A stretch of 64,000 nucleotides of DNA from Pseudobutyrivibrio xylanivorans (GTDB lineage Bacteria; Bacillota; Clostridia; Lachnospirales; Lachnospiraceae): assembly GCF_010906925.1 (NCBI RefSeq), contig NZ_VTVE01000001.1, positions 1 to 64,000 on the forward strand, in the 5' to 3' direction. The notes beneath the pieces were generated by a model that worked only from the letters and a program-made list of their open reading frames with translations, was not told the origin of the DNA and did not search any database. Below, piece by piece: positions 1 to 8,537 of this stretch. The translations under genes were made by a program, and so were the position numbers. Position 1 is the first letter of the stretch. Each line of letters begins with the position of its first letter.

Positions 1-119
1 AGATGAGATATCCCCTCCTTCAAGGAGATAAGATCCCTTAAAGACGATAAGGTAGATAGGTTCAAGGTGTAAGTGTGGTAACACATTCAGCTGATGAATA
101 CTAATAGATCGAAGGTTTA
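1..119 (+). rRNA. 23S ribosomal RNA, 3' end (partial)
   Basis: The sequence matches the conserved 3' terminus of bacterial 23S rRNA: the segment with GGTTCAAGGTGTAAGT, then ACACATTCAGCTGATGAA and ACTAATAGATCGA. The gene starts before the window and the 3' boundary is approximate. No 5S rRNA is visible between it and the first tRNA. Confidence 0.9.
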
Positions 120-196
120 TTCTAAAAAGATGTTAGCGTGTTCTCGTGACACTGTATGAAGTTTTGAGGTTGCTAGTGAGTATTTGATACTTATAA

Positions 197-268
197 TCCT
201 CGATAGCTCAATGGTAGAGCACTCGGCTGTTAACCGAGTTGTTGTAGGTTCGAGCCCTACTCGGGGAG
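197..268 (+). tRNA. tRNA-Asn (GTT)
   Basis: Full cloverleaf. Acceptor TCCTCGA pairs with TCGGGGA, the anticodon loop has GTT, and the T-loop is GTTCGAG. First tRNA after the 23S gene and probably cotranscribed with the rRNA operon. The 3' CCA is not encoded. Confidence 0.95.
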
Positions 269-351
269 CTCATATAGATGTTGATTTTTGAAAATCTATA
301 TGTTATGATAATGCAGTCGCTGAACACAGGCGTTGTGAATTCAGTCGGTTT

Positions 352-423
352 GGCTCCGTGGTCAAGCGGTTAAGACATCGCCCTTTCACGGCGGTAACAC
401 GGGTTCGATTCCCGTCGGAGTCA
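352..423 (+). tRNA. tRNA-Glu (TTC)
   Basis: Acceptor GGCTCCG pairs with CGGAGTC (one G-U). Anticodon TTC and T-loop GTTCGAT. Second tRNA of the cluster. Confidence 0.95.
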
Positions 424-449
424 CTTGCCAAGTGGCATCTTATCAATAA

Positions 450-522
450 GCCGATGTGGCTCAATTGGCAGAGCAGCTGATTTGTAATCAGCAGGTTATC
501 GGTTCGAGTCCGATCATCGGCT
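450..522 (+). tRNA. tRNA-Thr (TGT)
   Basis: Acceptor GCCGATG pairs with CATCGGC. Anticodon stem CTGAT/ATCAG encloses TGT. T-loop GTTCGAG. Confidence 0.95.
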
Positions 523-587
523 TTTTTCTATTGAGTAGAAAGAGGCCAATTTTTTTTATAAAGGTCTTGCTTGTATTCACACAATAT

Positions 588-661
588 GGACCTTTAGCTC
601 AGTTGGTTAGAGCAACCGGCTCATAACCGGTCGGTCCAGGGTTCGAGTCCCTGAGGGTCCA
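588..661 (+). tRNA. tRNA-Met (CAT)
   Basis: Acceptor GGACCTT pairs with AGGGTCC, anticodon CAT. Sequence alone does not settle elongator Met against a CAT-anticodon Ile tRNA that is later modified to lysidine. Confidence 0.9.
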
Positions 662-680
662 CTTTCTATTTTTATAATAT

Positions 681-754
681 GGCCTCATGGCTCAGTTGGT
701 TAGAGCGCCGCCCTGTCACGGCGGAGGTCGAGGGTTCAAGTCCCTCTGGGGTCG
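681..754 (+). tRNA. tRNA-Asp (GTC)
   Basis: Acceptor GGCCTCA pairs with TGGGGTC (G-U pairs included), anticodon GTC, T-loop GTTCAAG. Confidence 0.95.
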
Positions 755-772
755 TTTCCAGTTTTTGGTCAT

Positions 773-845
773 GGGATCTTAGCTCAGCTGGGAGAGCATC
801 TGCCTTACAAGCAGAGGGTCACAGGTTCGAGCCCTGTAGGTCCCA
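773..845 (+). tRNA. tRNA-Val (TAC)
   Basis: Acceptor GGGATCT pairs with AGGTCCC, anticodon TAC, T-loop GTTCGAG. Confidence 0.95.
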
Positions 846-868
846 TTTGTTATCTTTACGGATAACAT

Positions 869-952
869 GCCGTAGTGGCGGAACTGGCAGACGCGCGGGA
901 CTTAAAATCCCGTGGTGGCGACATCGTACCGGTTCGATTCCGGTCTACGGCA
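869..952 (+). tRNA. tRNA-Leu (TAA)
   Basis: Class II tRNA with a long variable arm. Acceptor GCCGTAG pairs with CTACGGC, and anticodon TAA lies in the stem GGGAC/ATCCC region. Confidence 0.95.
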
Positions 953-981
953 TTACTCTTAGGAGTACATTTTAATATTAT

Positions 982-1055
982 GTGTGTGTAGCTCAGCTGG
1001 ATAGAGCACTTGGCTACGGACCAAGGTGTCGGGGGTTCGAATCCTCTCACGCACG
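982..1055 (+). tRNA. tRNA-Arg (ACG)
   Basis: Acceptor GTGTGTG pairs with CACGCAC (one G-U). Anticodon ACG, read as ICG after deamination. Last tRNA of the cluster, followed by a terminator. Its 3' end is partly duplicated downstream (1133-1195). Confidence 0.95.
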
Positions 1056-1070
1056 CTTATTTAAAAGAAA

Positions 1071-1100
1071 AAGAGATAGGAAATATCCTATCTCTTTTTT
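1071..1100 (+). terminator. Terminator of the rRNA/tRNA operon
   Basis: Perfect 11-bp inverted repeat AAGAGATAGGA / TCCTATCTCTT with a 4-nt loop, followed by a T-run. Confidence 0.9.
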
Positions 1101-1132
1101 CTTTTAACTCACCGGCAGGTCGAATTCGAACT

Positions 1133-1195
1133 GGTTCGAATAAATCGGTCGTTGCTAAACGACGTCCACCGGACGTCAGCGCCCTCTCACGCACG
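1133..1195 (+). repeat. Split duplicate of the tRNA-Arg 3' end
   Basis: GGTTCGAAT (1133-1141) and CCTCTCACGCACG (1183-1195) together repeat the contiguous tRNA-Arg segment 1034-1055. In this copy the two parts are separated by 41 nt containing two inverted repeats (GTCGTT/AACGAC and GACGTCC/GGACGTC). It resembles a remnant attachment site at a tRNA 3' end, but no integrase lies nearby. A second GACGTCC/GGACGTC hairpin lies at about 1242-1262. Confidence 0.6.
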
Positions 1196-1356
1196 AGATA
1201 AAATTAAAGGAATGCTCGCTTGCCGGCTTGTTCAATGAAAAGCGACGTCCAAAGGACGTCTGAAACCATACACGTACATTTAAACAGACTAATAGATACT
1301 CAAGATGGCTGTATTTGTGGAGTAAAGCATTGTTGTTATAGGGCAGGAACTGAAAT

Positions 1357-1644
1357 CCTACGGGGATTTTTCCGATTTTTAAATTTGCACCGTATGATTT
1401 TGAAGTTTGAAATTTACAGTTACGGGTATTTATCGATTTTTTTATAAATACCCGTAACACGAGGTATTCAAAGAGTGTTGAATTTCGGGTATAAATTGAA
1501 AAACTAAGTATGTACCGTAGAAATCAAAAAATGGCTACGGTATTTATTCAATATATTCGAAAAACACCGTAGGTTTTTGATTCTGAAAAAAATCAATTTT
1601 GTAATCCTACGGTAAAAATTAAGTATATTGAATAAAACCCGTAA
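1357..1644. repeat. Phased CTACGG/CCGTAG array, copy 1
   Basis: Ten 6-mers of the CTACGG/CCGTAG type alternate in orientation at 1358, 1390, 1420, 1452, 1483, 1515, 1535, 1567, 1607 and 1639. Spacings are 32,30,32,31,32,20,32,40,32, in otherwise AT-rich DNA. Motifs 3 and 4 belong to a perfect 15-bp inverted repeat (1419-1433 / 1444-1458). Positions 2, 3, 4, 5 and 10 differ from the consensus by one or two bases. The same layout recurs at 61055-61340. No reading frame here looks coding. Function unknown; it could be a structured RNA or an array of protein-binding sites. Confidence 0.8.
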
Positions 1645-1953
1645 ATTAAGCCTCAAAAGGCCTAGTAAAATAGAAAAATTGATAATAGCGCCAATAAAAT
1701 GGGAGCACGAGCGTGGAGTGATGAAAAATCCATGGGGAACCCCCATCTAGCCCTGTATGGCAGTCAATTGGGAGAGAGTCAAAGGTGTGGATGGCCGGTC
1801 AATATAAGAATTGTCTATATGCGCAAGTTATAAAGTTATAAAAATTGTGAAAGTTTTTTGACGTTAAAAGAATGTTAACAATTGTGATTTATAATTATCA
1901 GAAACAAAAAACTATGTATTTACTCAAAGGGGAGCGTGGGGGCTTAAATTTAT
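1645..1953. other. Non-coding stretch before the first GGDEF gene
   Basis: No gene seen. A small hairpin ATGGGG/CCCCAT lies at 1732-1746. The last part is the AT-rich upstream region of the next gene, with a purine-rich ribosome-binding site near 1928-1940. Confidence 0.5.
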
Positions 1954-3960
1954 ATGATTTACGCAATGGTGCCGGGATCGGCGTTGGTGATAAATTTAAT
2001 AATTAACTGGGAATTATTTAAAAAATATGGATTCAGTATAAAGGGCAATGATGAAAAAAAGTGGGTTCATGTGCGATATAACTATTTTGTTCTTGCTGCA
2101 TGTGGATACTTTTTAGTAGATATGACATGGGGAATTTTGTATGAGCACAAAGAGGTACAAGCATTTTTCCCATTTATATATTTTTTAACAGTTTTGTATT
2201 TCTTGTTTATGCTGCTAACAATGCTTACGTGGACGAGATATATAGTGGCATATCTTGATAGAAAAGGACTTAGAAACGACATACTCCTATATGGCGTATG
2301 GTCTATGTTTACTATAGGGCTGGTATTTCTATCGCTTAATCCATTCCATCATTTGATGTTTTTCTATAATGAAGCACATGAATATGTTGGAGAAAAAGGA
2401 AAAAATATAACATTTTTCCTGCAGATTGCATTTTACACTGTAGTATCAATTTATATGTTATATGTTGCCCATAAAAGTACTGGACGACAAAAAATTAGAT
2501 ACAAAACAGTGGCAGTTACAAGCGTTGTTTTAGGAATTTCTCTTACACTTCAGATATTATTTGCATTGCATCCTTCGTATGCATTAGGACTTATATTTGG
2601 TATATGTCTAGTGCATTCTTTCGTACAATCTAGTGAGAAGAAAGAAAAAGAAATACATGATCATATCGCTAGTACTATGGCGAAAGACTATGAAGCCATA
2701 TTTTACATTGACATAGAATCGGGAGAATATTTAACATTTGCTAAAAGTGAAAAATACATGTCTATAAATGCAACTGCCTTGGAAAAAGATTTCTTTAAAG
2801 AGGCATATGATAGTATTGATGAGTGTGTTTTCCCTGATGATAAGGAATATGCGAAGGCCTTTTATAACAAGGAAACTATGCTGAGAAATCTTGAGGGCAA
2901 GCGCTCATTCTCTTTTAAATATAGAGTCATGGTAAATGAAAAACCTAGATTCTTCTTATTTACGGTTATGCATGACACTAGTAGTAAGCATCTTATCTTC
3001 TATGAAAAAGATATTGATGATGAGTTAAATGCAGAAAAAATAAATAAGGAAAATCAGAAAAAGACCATAACATTCGGACAGATTGCAGAGAGTCTTGCTA
3101 GCAACTATGATGCAATCTATTACATAGATATAGCTAATTCTTCATATGTTAATTATATAGTAAGTAATATATTTGGAGAGTTGGAGATTGCTAAATCTGG
3201 AGACGATTTTTTTAAGGAATCAATTGAAAATATTCCAAAGATTATTCATCACCAAGATAGAGATGCAGTTTGTGACTTTCTTAATAAAGATAACTTGATT
3301 AGTTTACTAGAAAATCAAAAAGATGCATCTATAGATTACCGAATCATAGTAAAGGGAAAGCCTCGTTTTACGAGAATGGTTGTTAGAAAGACAAGTGATA
3401 GCACGCATTTTATCGTTGGTGTAGAAGATGTTGATGCTGAAGTGAAAAAGCAGATGCAACAACTAAGAGCGCTGAAGACAGAAAAAGAGCTAGCACGTCG
3501 TGATGAGTTGACTGGAGTTAAAAACAAGACTGCGTACAAAGAACTAGAGGAATCAGCTCAAGGAAATATTGATCATGGCATGGATTATCTGAATTTTGGA
3601 TTGGTTGTATGCGATACTAATAATCTAAAGCAGATAAATGATACTTTAGGACATGCCGCAGGAGATGAGTACATTAGAGCATCGGCACGTCTATTATGTG
3701 ATATTTTCGTACATAGTCCGGTATTTAGAGTGGGCGGTGATGAGTTTGTGGTATTCCTCCGCGGTAATGATTATACTCAAAGGCACGAGCTTATGAACCA
3801 ATTGCGCTCACAAGTTCTTGAAAACAAAAAGATTGGTGCTGGAGTTATCCTGGCAGCAGGAATGTCAGAATATAAACCAGAGTCCGATTGCTTTGTATCA
3901 GATGTATTTGAGCGAGCAGACAAAGAAATGTACGAGGACAAGCAAAGACTGAAAGCATAA
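1954..3960 (+). CDS. Membrane-bound diguanylate cyclase with two tandem sensor repeats
   Basis: 668 aa. Residues 1-225 are strongly hydrophobic and suggest about six to seven membrane helices. Two similar segments follow (about 232-360 and 375-500), each starting with a YDAIxYIDI-like motif and containing a FFKE motif; they look like PAS-type sensor repeats. The C-terminal third is a GGDEF domain with DELTGVKNKTAY and an intact active site RVGGDEF (G594-F598). That predicts synthesis of c-di-GMP from two GTP. No RxxD inhibitory site is seen just before the GG motif. It stands alone, with terminator 3966-4005 behind it. The ligand is unknown. Confidence 0.85.
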   Translation: MIYAMVPGSALVINLIINWELFKKYGFSIKGNDEKKWVHVRYNYFVLAACGYFLVDMTWGILYEHKEVQAFFPFIYFLTVLYFLFMLLTMLTWTRYIVAYLDRKGLRNDILLYGVWSMFTIGLVFLSLNPFHHLMFFYNEAHEYVGEKGKNITFFLQIAFYTVVSIYMLYVAHKSTGRQKIRYKTVAVTSVVLGISLTLQILFALHPSYALGLIFGICLVHSFVQSSEKKEKEIHDHIASTMAKDYEAIFYIDIESGEYLTFAKSEKYMSINATALEKDFFKEAYDSIDECVFPDDKEYAKAFYNKETMLRNLEGKRSFSFKYRVMVNEKPRFFLFTVMHDTSSKHLIFYEKDIDDELNAEKINKENQKKTITFGQIAESLASNYDAIYYIDIANSSYVNYIVSNIFGELEIAKSGDDFFKESIENIPKIIHHQDRDAVCDFLNKDNLISLLENQKDASIDYRIIVKGKPRFTRMVVRKTSDSTHFIVGVEDVDAEVKKQMQQLRALKTEKELARRDELTGVKNKTAYKELEESAQGNIDHGMDYLNFGLVVCDTNNLKQINDTLGHAAGDEYIRASARLLCDIFVHSPVFRVGGDEFVVFLRGNDYTQRHELMNQLRSQVLENKKIGAGVILAAGMSEYKPESDCFVSDVFERADKEMYEDKQRLKA

Positions 3961-3965
3961 TAATA

Positions 3966-4005
3966 GGCTTGATTAGCGCTGAATGCGTTAATCAAGCCAT
4001 TTTTT
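3966..4005 (+). terminator. Terminator after the GGDEF gene
   Basis: Inverted repeat GGCTTGATTA / TAATCAAGCC with extra GCGC/GCGT pairing, followed by seven T residues. It ends at the 3' end of the convergent folT gene. Confidence 0.8.
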
Positions 4006-4526
4006 TACTCTACCTGTAAGTGAAATACCTTAACCTCTTGAATTGTCTTAAGAACTATATATTTCATAACAGTCATGATTGGCAGCATAATAACTTCCTT
4101 AGGGAGTCGTGAAATTATTACGGCAAAATAGGCGTCCTTGAGATAAAGAAGCTTAAGCCAGTAGCTATTCATTAGAATATTAACAACTATTGTTAAAATA
4201 ACCTGAGCGACAAGCACCCGTGTGAAGGTTATTTTTTTCTTGTAAAACATAAGTCCATAGATGATACCACTGACTATTCCACTGATGGTAAAGCCAGGGA
4301 AAAATGGACCGGTAGGTTTTACAAGATAGCCACCTATATCCATTAGTGCTCCTACAACACCAGATACTGCTGGGCCTAGAAGCATTCCAGATACACTAAG
4401 GGGCAATGAGCCAAAGCCTATAGTGATGAGTTGATTCACTGGTATCTTGAAAAAGCTAAGGATGATACCGATAGCTGTAAGCATTGCTGCAAGAGCCAGT
4501 GTTTTTGTGTTACGTAATTTAGTCAT
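4005..4526 (-). CDS. folT: Folate-family ECF transporter S component
   Basis: 173 aa, five to six hydrophobic segments, the usual size of an ECF S component. The N-terminal helix carries the small-residue ALAAMLTA stretch that contacts the transmembrane T subunit in this family. It would bind folate and work with an EcfA-A'-T module encoded elsewhere. The folate assignment is strongly backed by the THF riboswitch in its leader (4591-4688). Start chosen at the ATG behind a good AGGAGGTG ribosome-binding site. Single-gene unit. Confidence 0.85.
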   Translation of the reverse strand: MTKLRNTKTLALAAMLTAIGIILSFFKIPVNQLITIGFGSLPLSVSGMLLGPAVSGVVGALMDIGGYLVKPTGPFFPGFTISGIVSGIIYGLMFYKKKITFTRVLVAQVILTIVVNILMNSYWLKLLYLKDAYFAVIISRLPKEVIMLPIMTVMKYIVLKTIQEVKVFHLQVE

Positions 4527-4590
4527 AAAAATACACCTCCTTTGCAGTCCACTTAATCTACAATGGAGGCGTAAAAATACACTTCACTAT

Positions 4591-4688
4591 GTAGCAGCGG
4601 GATGCGACCATAAAACCGCGGCATTGCCTTCGTCCAAGTGACAACTCCCTGTTCACCTGGCACTTAACGCTTTACAGTCTACTCTGCA
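4591..4688 (-). promoter_or_regulatory. THF (tetrahydrofolate) riboswitch
   Basis: Read on the minus strand, the leader of folT shows the conserved blocks of the THF riboswitch in order: GAGTAGA near the 5' end, GCGTTAAGTG, GTTGTCAC, GACGAAGG, CGCGG, and GCATCCCGC at the 3' end. The arms GTGCCAGGTG and CACTTGG can pair. It sits about 65 nt before the folT start, consistent with folate-dependent repression. Confidence 0.85.
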
Positions 4689-4923
4689 TTTCTTTTTTTC
4701 GTATTATATCCATATAAGCAACACAAATCAATACGATGTAGATAAAATGAGGAAATTTGTAAAAACATGCTAGTTTTTACAGTTATTCCTTACTTTATTG
4801 ATACATTATTCACATTAAGGACATTATTTTTTGTTAGCTTAAAAGAATACAAGATTGGGGTATTACAAATAGTATTGGTATAAATGTAACGTAATTCGAA
4901 TTTAATTCGAGGAGGGGTATTAT
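4689..4923. other. AT-rich divergent intergenic region
   Basis: Holds the presumed divergent promoters of folT and the chemoreceptor gene. No further gene or RNA recognised. A strong ribosome-binding site GAGGAGGGG lies just before 4924. Confidence 0.5.
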
Positions 4924-6981
4924 ATGGCAAAGACTAAGGTAGTAAAGCAGGGGAAGCTAGCTACAAGAATTGCGGCTGTTGTTATTGCAGTATTAATTAT
5001 TAGTATGACAATTCTTGTTGTGCTTGTTACTTTTACTGCAAGAAATGCTATGGAGCAATCCGCAGAAGCTAGAATGAAAGAAGCGGCAGAAGCAAGAGCA
5101 GCTTTGATAAATAATTATTTTAGCGATATAGAGACATTTCTAGCAGCATACGCAGTAAGTCCTTCTATGGTAAGATTGGCAGAAAACCAGGATGATCCAG
5201 AGGCCTATGCGGAAGCAAAAAAATTTACAGATGAATATGCTGCAAGAATTCCAAATCTTGAAAATATTTATATGAGCCGTACGAATACTTATGTACTTTG
5301 TGGACATGTAAATGAAACGATAGGTAAGCAGTCTGTAACTGATCAGGCATTACTAGATACATTAACACCTATGTATGAGGCCATGGGACAGGCTGGAACA
5401 CCTATGTTTTCAGGTGTTATGGCATCGCCAACAGGTGACTTGGGTATCATTTTCTCATATCCTGTAATGAGCGGAAACAAGATGGTTGCAGTAGCAGGTA
5501 TTTCTGTTAATGCCACAGGTCTTATCAATCAGCTGAGCACATTATCATTTGACGGATGGGACAAGGCAACTGTATCACTTGTGGATGTAAATAATCTTAA
5601 TTACACATACTCTGATGACCAAAGCTTAATTGGAACAACTGTTGAGGAATCAAGCTATGTTTTCCCAATTATGTCTTATGCCAACGGTGAGAGTGGAGTT
5701 AATAGCGATAATTTAGGAAGTAAGGGAATCCTTCTTGCCTATTCAAATATTCCAAACTATGGAATTACAGTTTTAGTTCAAGATACAGCTGATGAAGTAT
5801 ATGCCTCTATGAGAAGCATGACTCAAATGGTAATAATTCTTGCTATAGTGGTAATTATACTTATTACTGCAATCACATTTATAGTAATCAACATATTACT
5901 TAAGGATTTAACAAGACTTAGCAATAATATAAATGATGTTTCATCTTCACTTGATTTGACACAGACTTCTGGGCTAGAAAAATATGCACATCGTCATGAT
6001 GAAGTTGGAATGGTTTCTAATTCAACCCTTGGATTGATTAGGGCTATTACAGACATAGCCAGTGCCCTTAAAACTAATGCTAATGGACTTAGGACATCGG
6101 CAAATGAGCTTGATAACTCCGCAAGCTCAACTGAGCAGACAGCACTTAATATTTCAGAGTCTGTAGCTGAGATTGCAGATGGCGCTTCATCACAGGCTGA
6201 AACAATTCAGGAGGGCGTTCAGGCTGTAGCAGATATTGTGGATTCTGTTCAGAATCTTAACGATAACCTTAGTGGCGCAGATCAGCAAGCTGAAGAAATG
6301 TCAAAATCATCTAAGGATATGCTTTATAATTTCGAAAACCTTGGCAAGGCTATGGAAGAGACACAGGCCAGCCTTACACAGGTTTCTGAATCAATGGCAG
6401 CAGTGGATGATTTCGTTAGCCAGGTTCAGGAAGCTGCAGATGCAATTGATTCTATTGCCAGCCAGACAAACTTGCTTTCACTTAATGCATCTATTGAGGC
6501 AGCTAGAGCAGGTGAGGCAGGTCGAGGATTTGCAGTTGTTGCTGAAGAAATTGGTAATCTTTCTGAACAGTCAGGACAGGCGGCTCATTCAATTGGCGAG
6601 ATAATGCAACAGCTATCTAACCGTTCAAAAGAAGCTGTACAGACAGTTGATGATTTGGGAAGTGTAGTAGAAAAGCAACAGCAGATTAGTACTGATACAA
6701 GAAATGCTGTAACAGAAGTTATCTCAATGATTGATGAAGTAAGAGAAAGCTTTACAAAGGCAAAAGATGCCTGCTTAGATATGAAGAACAAGTCAGCAGT
6801 TATCGAGGATACAATGTCAGGACTTTCTGCAATATCTGAAGAAAATGCTGCATCATCTCAGGAAACATCAGCTTCTATGGAGCAGGTTAACAACACTGTG
6901 AAGGGCATCAAGGATATGGCATTTAACTTAACAAGTATCTCAGATGAGTTGAATGAATCACTCAGCAGATTTAAACTTTAA
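4924..6981 (+). CDS. Methyl-accepting chemotaxis protein, dCache type
   Basis: 685 aa. Membrane helix at about 20-42, an extracellular domain of about 250 residues compatible with a double-Cache ligand-binding module, a second membrane helix near 300-320, a HAMP linker, then a long coiled-coil signalling domain. The conserved hairpin tip [20 protein letters not shown] lies near residue 512 and is followed by [10 protein letters not shown], the contact site for CheA and CheW. Residue pairs such as EENAASSQE near the C-terminus are candidate methylation sites. Monocistronic, terminated at 7006-7055. Ligand unknown. Confidence 0.92.
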   Translation: MAKTKVVKQGKLATRIAAVVIAVLIISMTILVVLVTFTARNAMEQSAEARMKEAAEARAALINNYFSDIETFLAAYAVSPSMVRLAENQDDPEAYAEAKKFTDEYAARIPNLENIYMSRTNTYVLCGHVNETIGKQSVTDQALLDTLTPMYEAMGQAGTPMFSGVMASPTGDLGIIFSYPVMSGNKMVAVAGISVNATGLINQLSTLSFDGWDKATVSLVDVNNLNYTYSDDQSLIGTTVEESSYVFPIMSYANGESGVNSDNLGSKGILLAYSNIPNYGITVLVQDTADEVYASMRSMTQMVIILAIVVIILITAITFIVINILLKDLTRLSNNINDVSSSLDLTQTSGLEKYAHRHDEVGMVSNSTLGLIRAITDIASALKTNANGLRTSANELDNSASSTEQTALNISESVAEIADGASSQAETIQEGVQAVADIVDSVQNLNDNLSGADQQAEEMSKSSKDMLYNFENLGKAMEETQASLTQVSESMAAVDDFVSQVQEAADAIDSIASQTNLLSLNASIEAARAGEAGRGFAVVAEEIGNLSEQSGQAAHSIGEIMQQLSNRSKEAVQTVDDLGSVVEKQQQISTDTRNAVTEVISMIDEVRESFTKAKDACLDMKNKSAVIEDTMSGLSAISEENAASSQETSASMEQVNNTVKGIKDMAFNLTSISDELNESLSRFKL

Positions 6982-7005
6982 AACCTATTATTAAAAAATA
7001 TACAT

Positions 7006-7055
7006 GCCATTCCCTTACCGCTAGATTTATAGTTGGTAAGGGAGTGGCTTTTTTA
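7006..7055 (+). terminator. Terminator after chemoreceptor gene
   Basis: 14-bp stem GCCATTCCCTTACC / GGTAAGGGAGTGGC (one G-U pair) followed by T6. Confidence 0.9.
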
Positions 7056-7158
7056 TAGTCTGCTATTTTACAAAGATTTACTTATATAGATTTTTTGATT
7101 AAAATAAAAAAGTACGAAAAAGTAGGCTTTTACATATGTTTTAAGGAAGGATAATCTA

Positions 7159-7566
7159 GTGAAAGAATATATACACACAGTTCAGTATTATGAAACAGAC
7201 AAAATGCAAATCACCCATCACTCAAACTACATTAGATGGATGGAAGAGGCGAGAATAGATTTTTTGGCTCAGATGGGCTGGCCATTTGACAAGCTAGAAG
7301 GGCTAGGAATAGTGTCTCCAGTGTTAAGCGTAAATTGTGATTACAAGCTGACTACAACATTTCCTGAACAAATATTTATAAATGTTAGAGTAAAAGAATT
7401 TAAGGGCGTAAAATTATTTCTTGAATATGAAATGAAAAATAAGGACGGCAAAGTGGTATGTGTTGGTACAACTGGCCATGCATTTTTAAATGCTAAGGGA
7501 AGACCAATCAGAATGAAACAGGATTATCCTGAGCTATACCAGTTGCTTTCAACAGACGAACAATAA
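7159..7566 (+). CDS. Acyl-CoA thioesterase, hotdog fold (YbgC/4HBT family)
   Basis: 135 aa, normal for a single hotdog domain. The N-terminal motif YYETDKMQITHHSNYIRWME matches the family pattern YxDTDxxGxxxHxxYxxxxE with its catalytic acidic residue. Predicted to hydrolyse short acyl-CoA or aryl-CoA thioesters in the cytoplasm. Starts with GTG behind AAGGAAGG. Followed 31 bp later by a DUF523 gene, probably one operon with it and the HAD gene. The true substrate is not inferable. Confidence 0.85.
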   Translation: MKEYIHTVQYYETDKMQITHHSNYIRWMEEARIDFLAQMGWPFDKLEGLGIVSPVLSVNCDYKLTTTFPEQIFINVRVKEFKGVKLFLEYEMKNKDGKVVCVGTTGHAFLNAKGRPIRMKQDYPELYQLLSTDEQ

Positions 7567-7597
7567 GTTTTATTTCAAAGAAAGAAGAGTTTTATCC

Positions 7598-8017
7598 ATG
7601 AAAATAATGGTTAGCGCATGTCTCTTAGGAGAAAATTGCAAATACAATGGCGGTAACAATTATAACGAGAACGTACTTAAGTACGTGGAGGGGCATCAGA
7701 TAATACCGGTTTGTCCTGAGGTAGACGGTGGACTTTCGACACCTAGGATTCCCTGTGAAATTGTAAATGGGATTGTAACCGATAGGCAGGGACAGAGCAA
7801 AGATCTAGAGTTTAGAACTGGGGCAAGACTTGGACTTAAAAAAGCCATTGAAGAAAATGTAGACTTGGCGATACTTCAATCTAGAAGCCCATCTTGTGGA
7901 GTTAATCAAATATATGATGGAACCTTCACTGGTGGACTAATAGATGGGCAGGGCGTATTCGCTGAGATGTTAATAGAAAGTGGAATAAAAGTAATTGATG
8001 CAGCAGACATTAAATAG
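7598..8017 (+). CDS. DUF523 family protein
   Basis: 139 aa, the full length of the family. Family blocks seen: MVSACLLGENCKYNG near the N-terminus, CPEVDGGLSTPR in the middle, and LQSRSPSCG with conserved cysteines. The clustered Cys and Asp/Glu residues suggest metal or cofactor binding, but the biochemical role is not established. Lies between a thioesterase and a HAD-like gene in the same direction. Confidence 0.85.
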   Translation: MKIMVSACLLGENCKYNGGNNYNENVLKYVEGHQIIPVCPEVDGGLSTPRIPCEIVNGIVTDRQGQSKDLEFRTGARLGLKKAIEENVDLAILQSRSPSCGVNQIYDGTFTGGLIDGQGVFAEMLIESGIKVIDAADIK

Positions 8018-8033
8018 TAAAGGGGTTGGGGAT

Positions 8034-8537
8034 ATGAAAGAAAAATTAGGAAGAATCAAAGTTTTATTTGGAGATGTGGACAACACATTACTTTGCCTGA
8101 AAATGTACAATGAAGAGGGCAAGCGAATCGTAGGTTTTGAGGATGCCAATGACTGGCTTAAATACAATATTAATCATAATGCATACATCAAATGCCAGGC
8201 ACCACGTGGCGTGAAAAATCTCATTGATGATTTGCATTTTAATCATGGTGTAAAAATTTACGGGTTGACTGAGTGTAGCAATTCTTTTGAATATAACTCT
8301 AAGTTCAATAGATTAAAGGAATGCTATCCTGGTATTTTCGAGCATCATGGTGATTTGATTTCTACAGAATCAAGACATAAAAAGGTGCTTATTATGAAGA
8401 TGATAGCTGAACGAGATGGATATGATATGAACGAAATTATGTTTATTGATGACAGCTACACAGAAATAATGGAAGCCTTTGGAGCAGGAATTCTCTCTAT
8501 GCATACAACTGAGGTTATGGAGCGATTTATGCAGTAA
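8034..8537 (+). CDS. HAD-like hydrolase
   Basis: 167 aa from the ATG preceded by AGGGGTTGGGGAT; an in-frame upstream ATG at 7995 overlaps the previous gene and lacks such a site. HAD motifs are visible: DVDNT for motif I (nucleophile Asp), LTECSNS for motif II, a Lys in SRHKKV, and MFIDDS for motif IV. Probably a small phosphatase or nucleotidase-like enzyme; the substrate is unknown. Confidence 0.75.
   Translation: MKEKLGRIKVLFGDVDNTLLCLKMYNEEGKRIVGFEDANDWLKYNINHNAYIKCQAPRGVKNLIDDLHFNHGVKIYGLTECSNSFEYNSKFNRLKECYPGIFEHHGDLISTESRHKKVLIMKMIAERDGYDMNEIMFIDDSYTEIMEAFGAGILSMHTTEVMERFMQ

Noticed and set aside
679-1201. Open reading frames over the tRNA cluster
   Set aside because: They run through tRNA-Asp, Val, Leu and Arg on either strand; the tRNA cloverleaves explain the sequence.
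1357-1644. CRISPR array
   Set aside because: Repeats are 6 bp, alternate in orientation and have AT-rich, mutually similar spacers; no cas genes in the window.
1176-1746. Open frames in the first motif array
   Set aside because: No ribosome-binding sites, low-complexity Phe/Ile/Asn-rich products, and frames cross the alternating motifs. Treated as non-coding.
6236-6604. 122-aa frame inside the chemoreceptor gene
   Set aside because: Shadow frame of a strongly conserved signalling domain.
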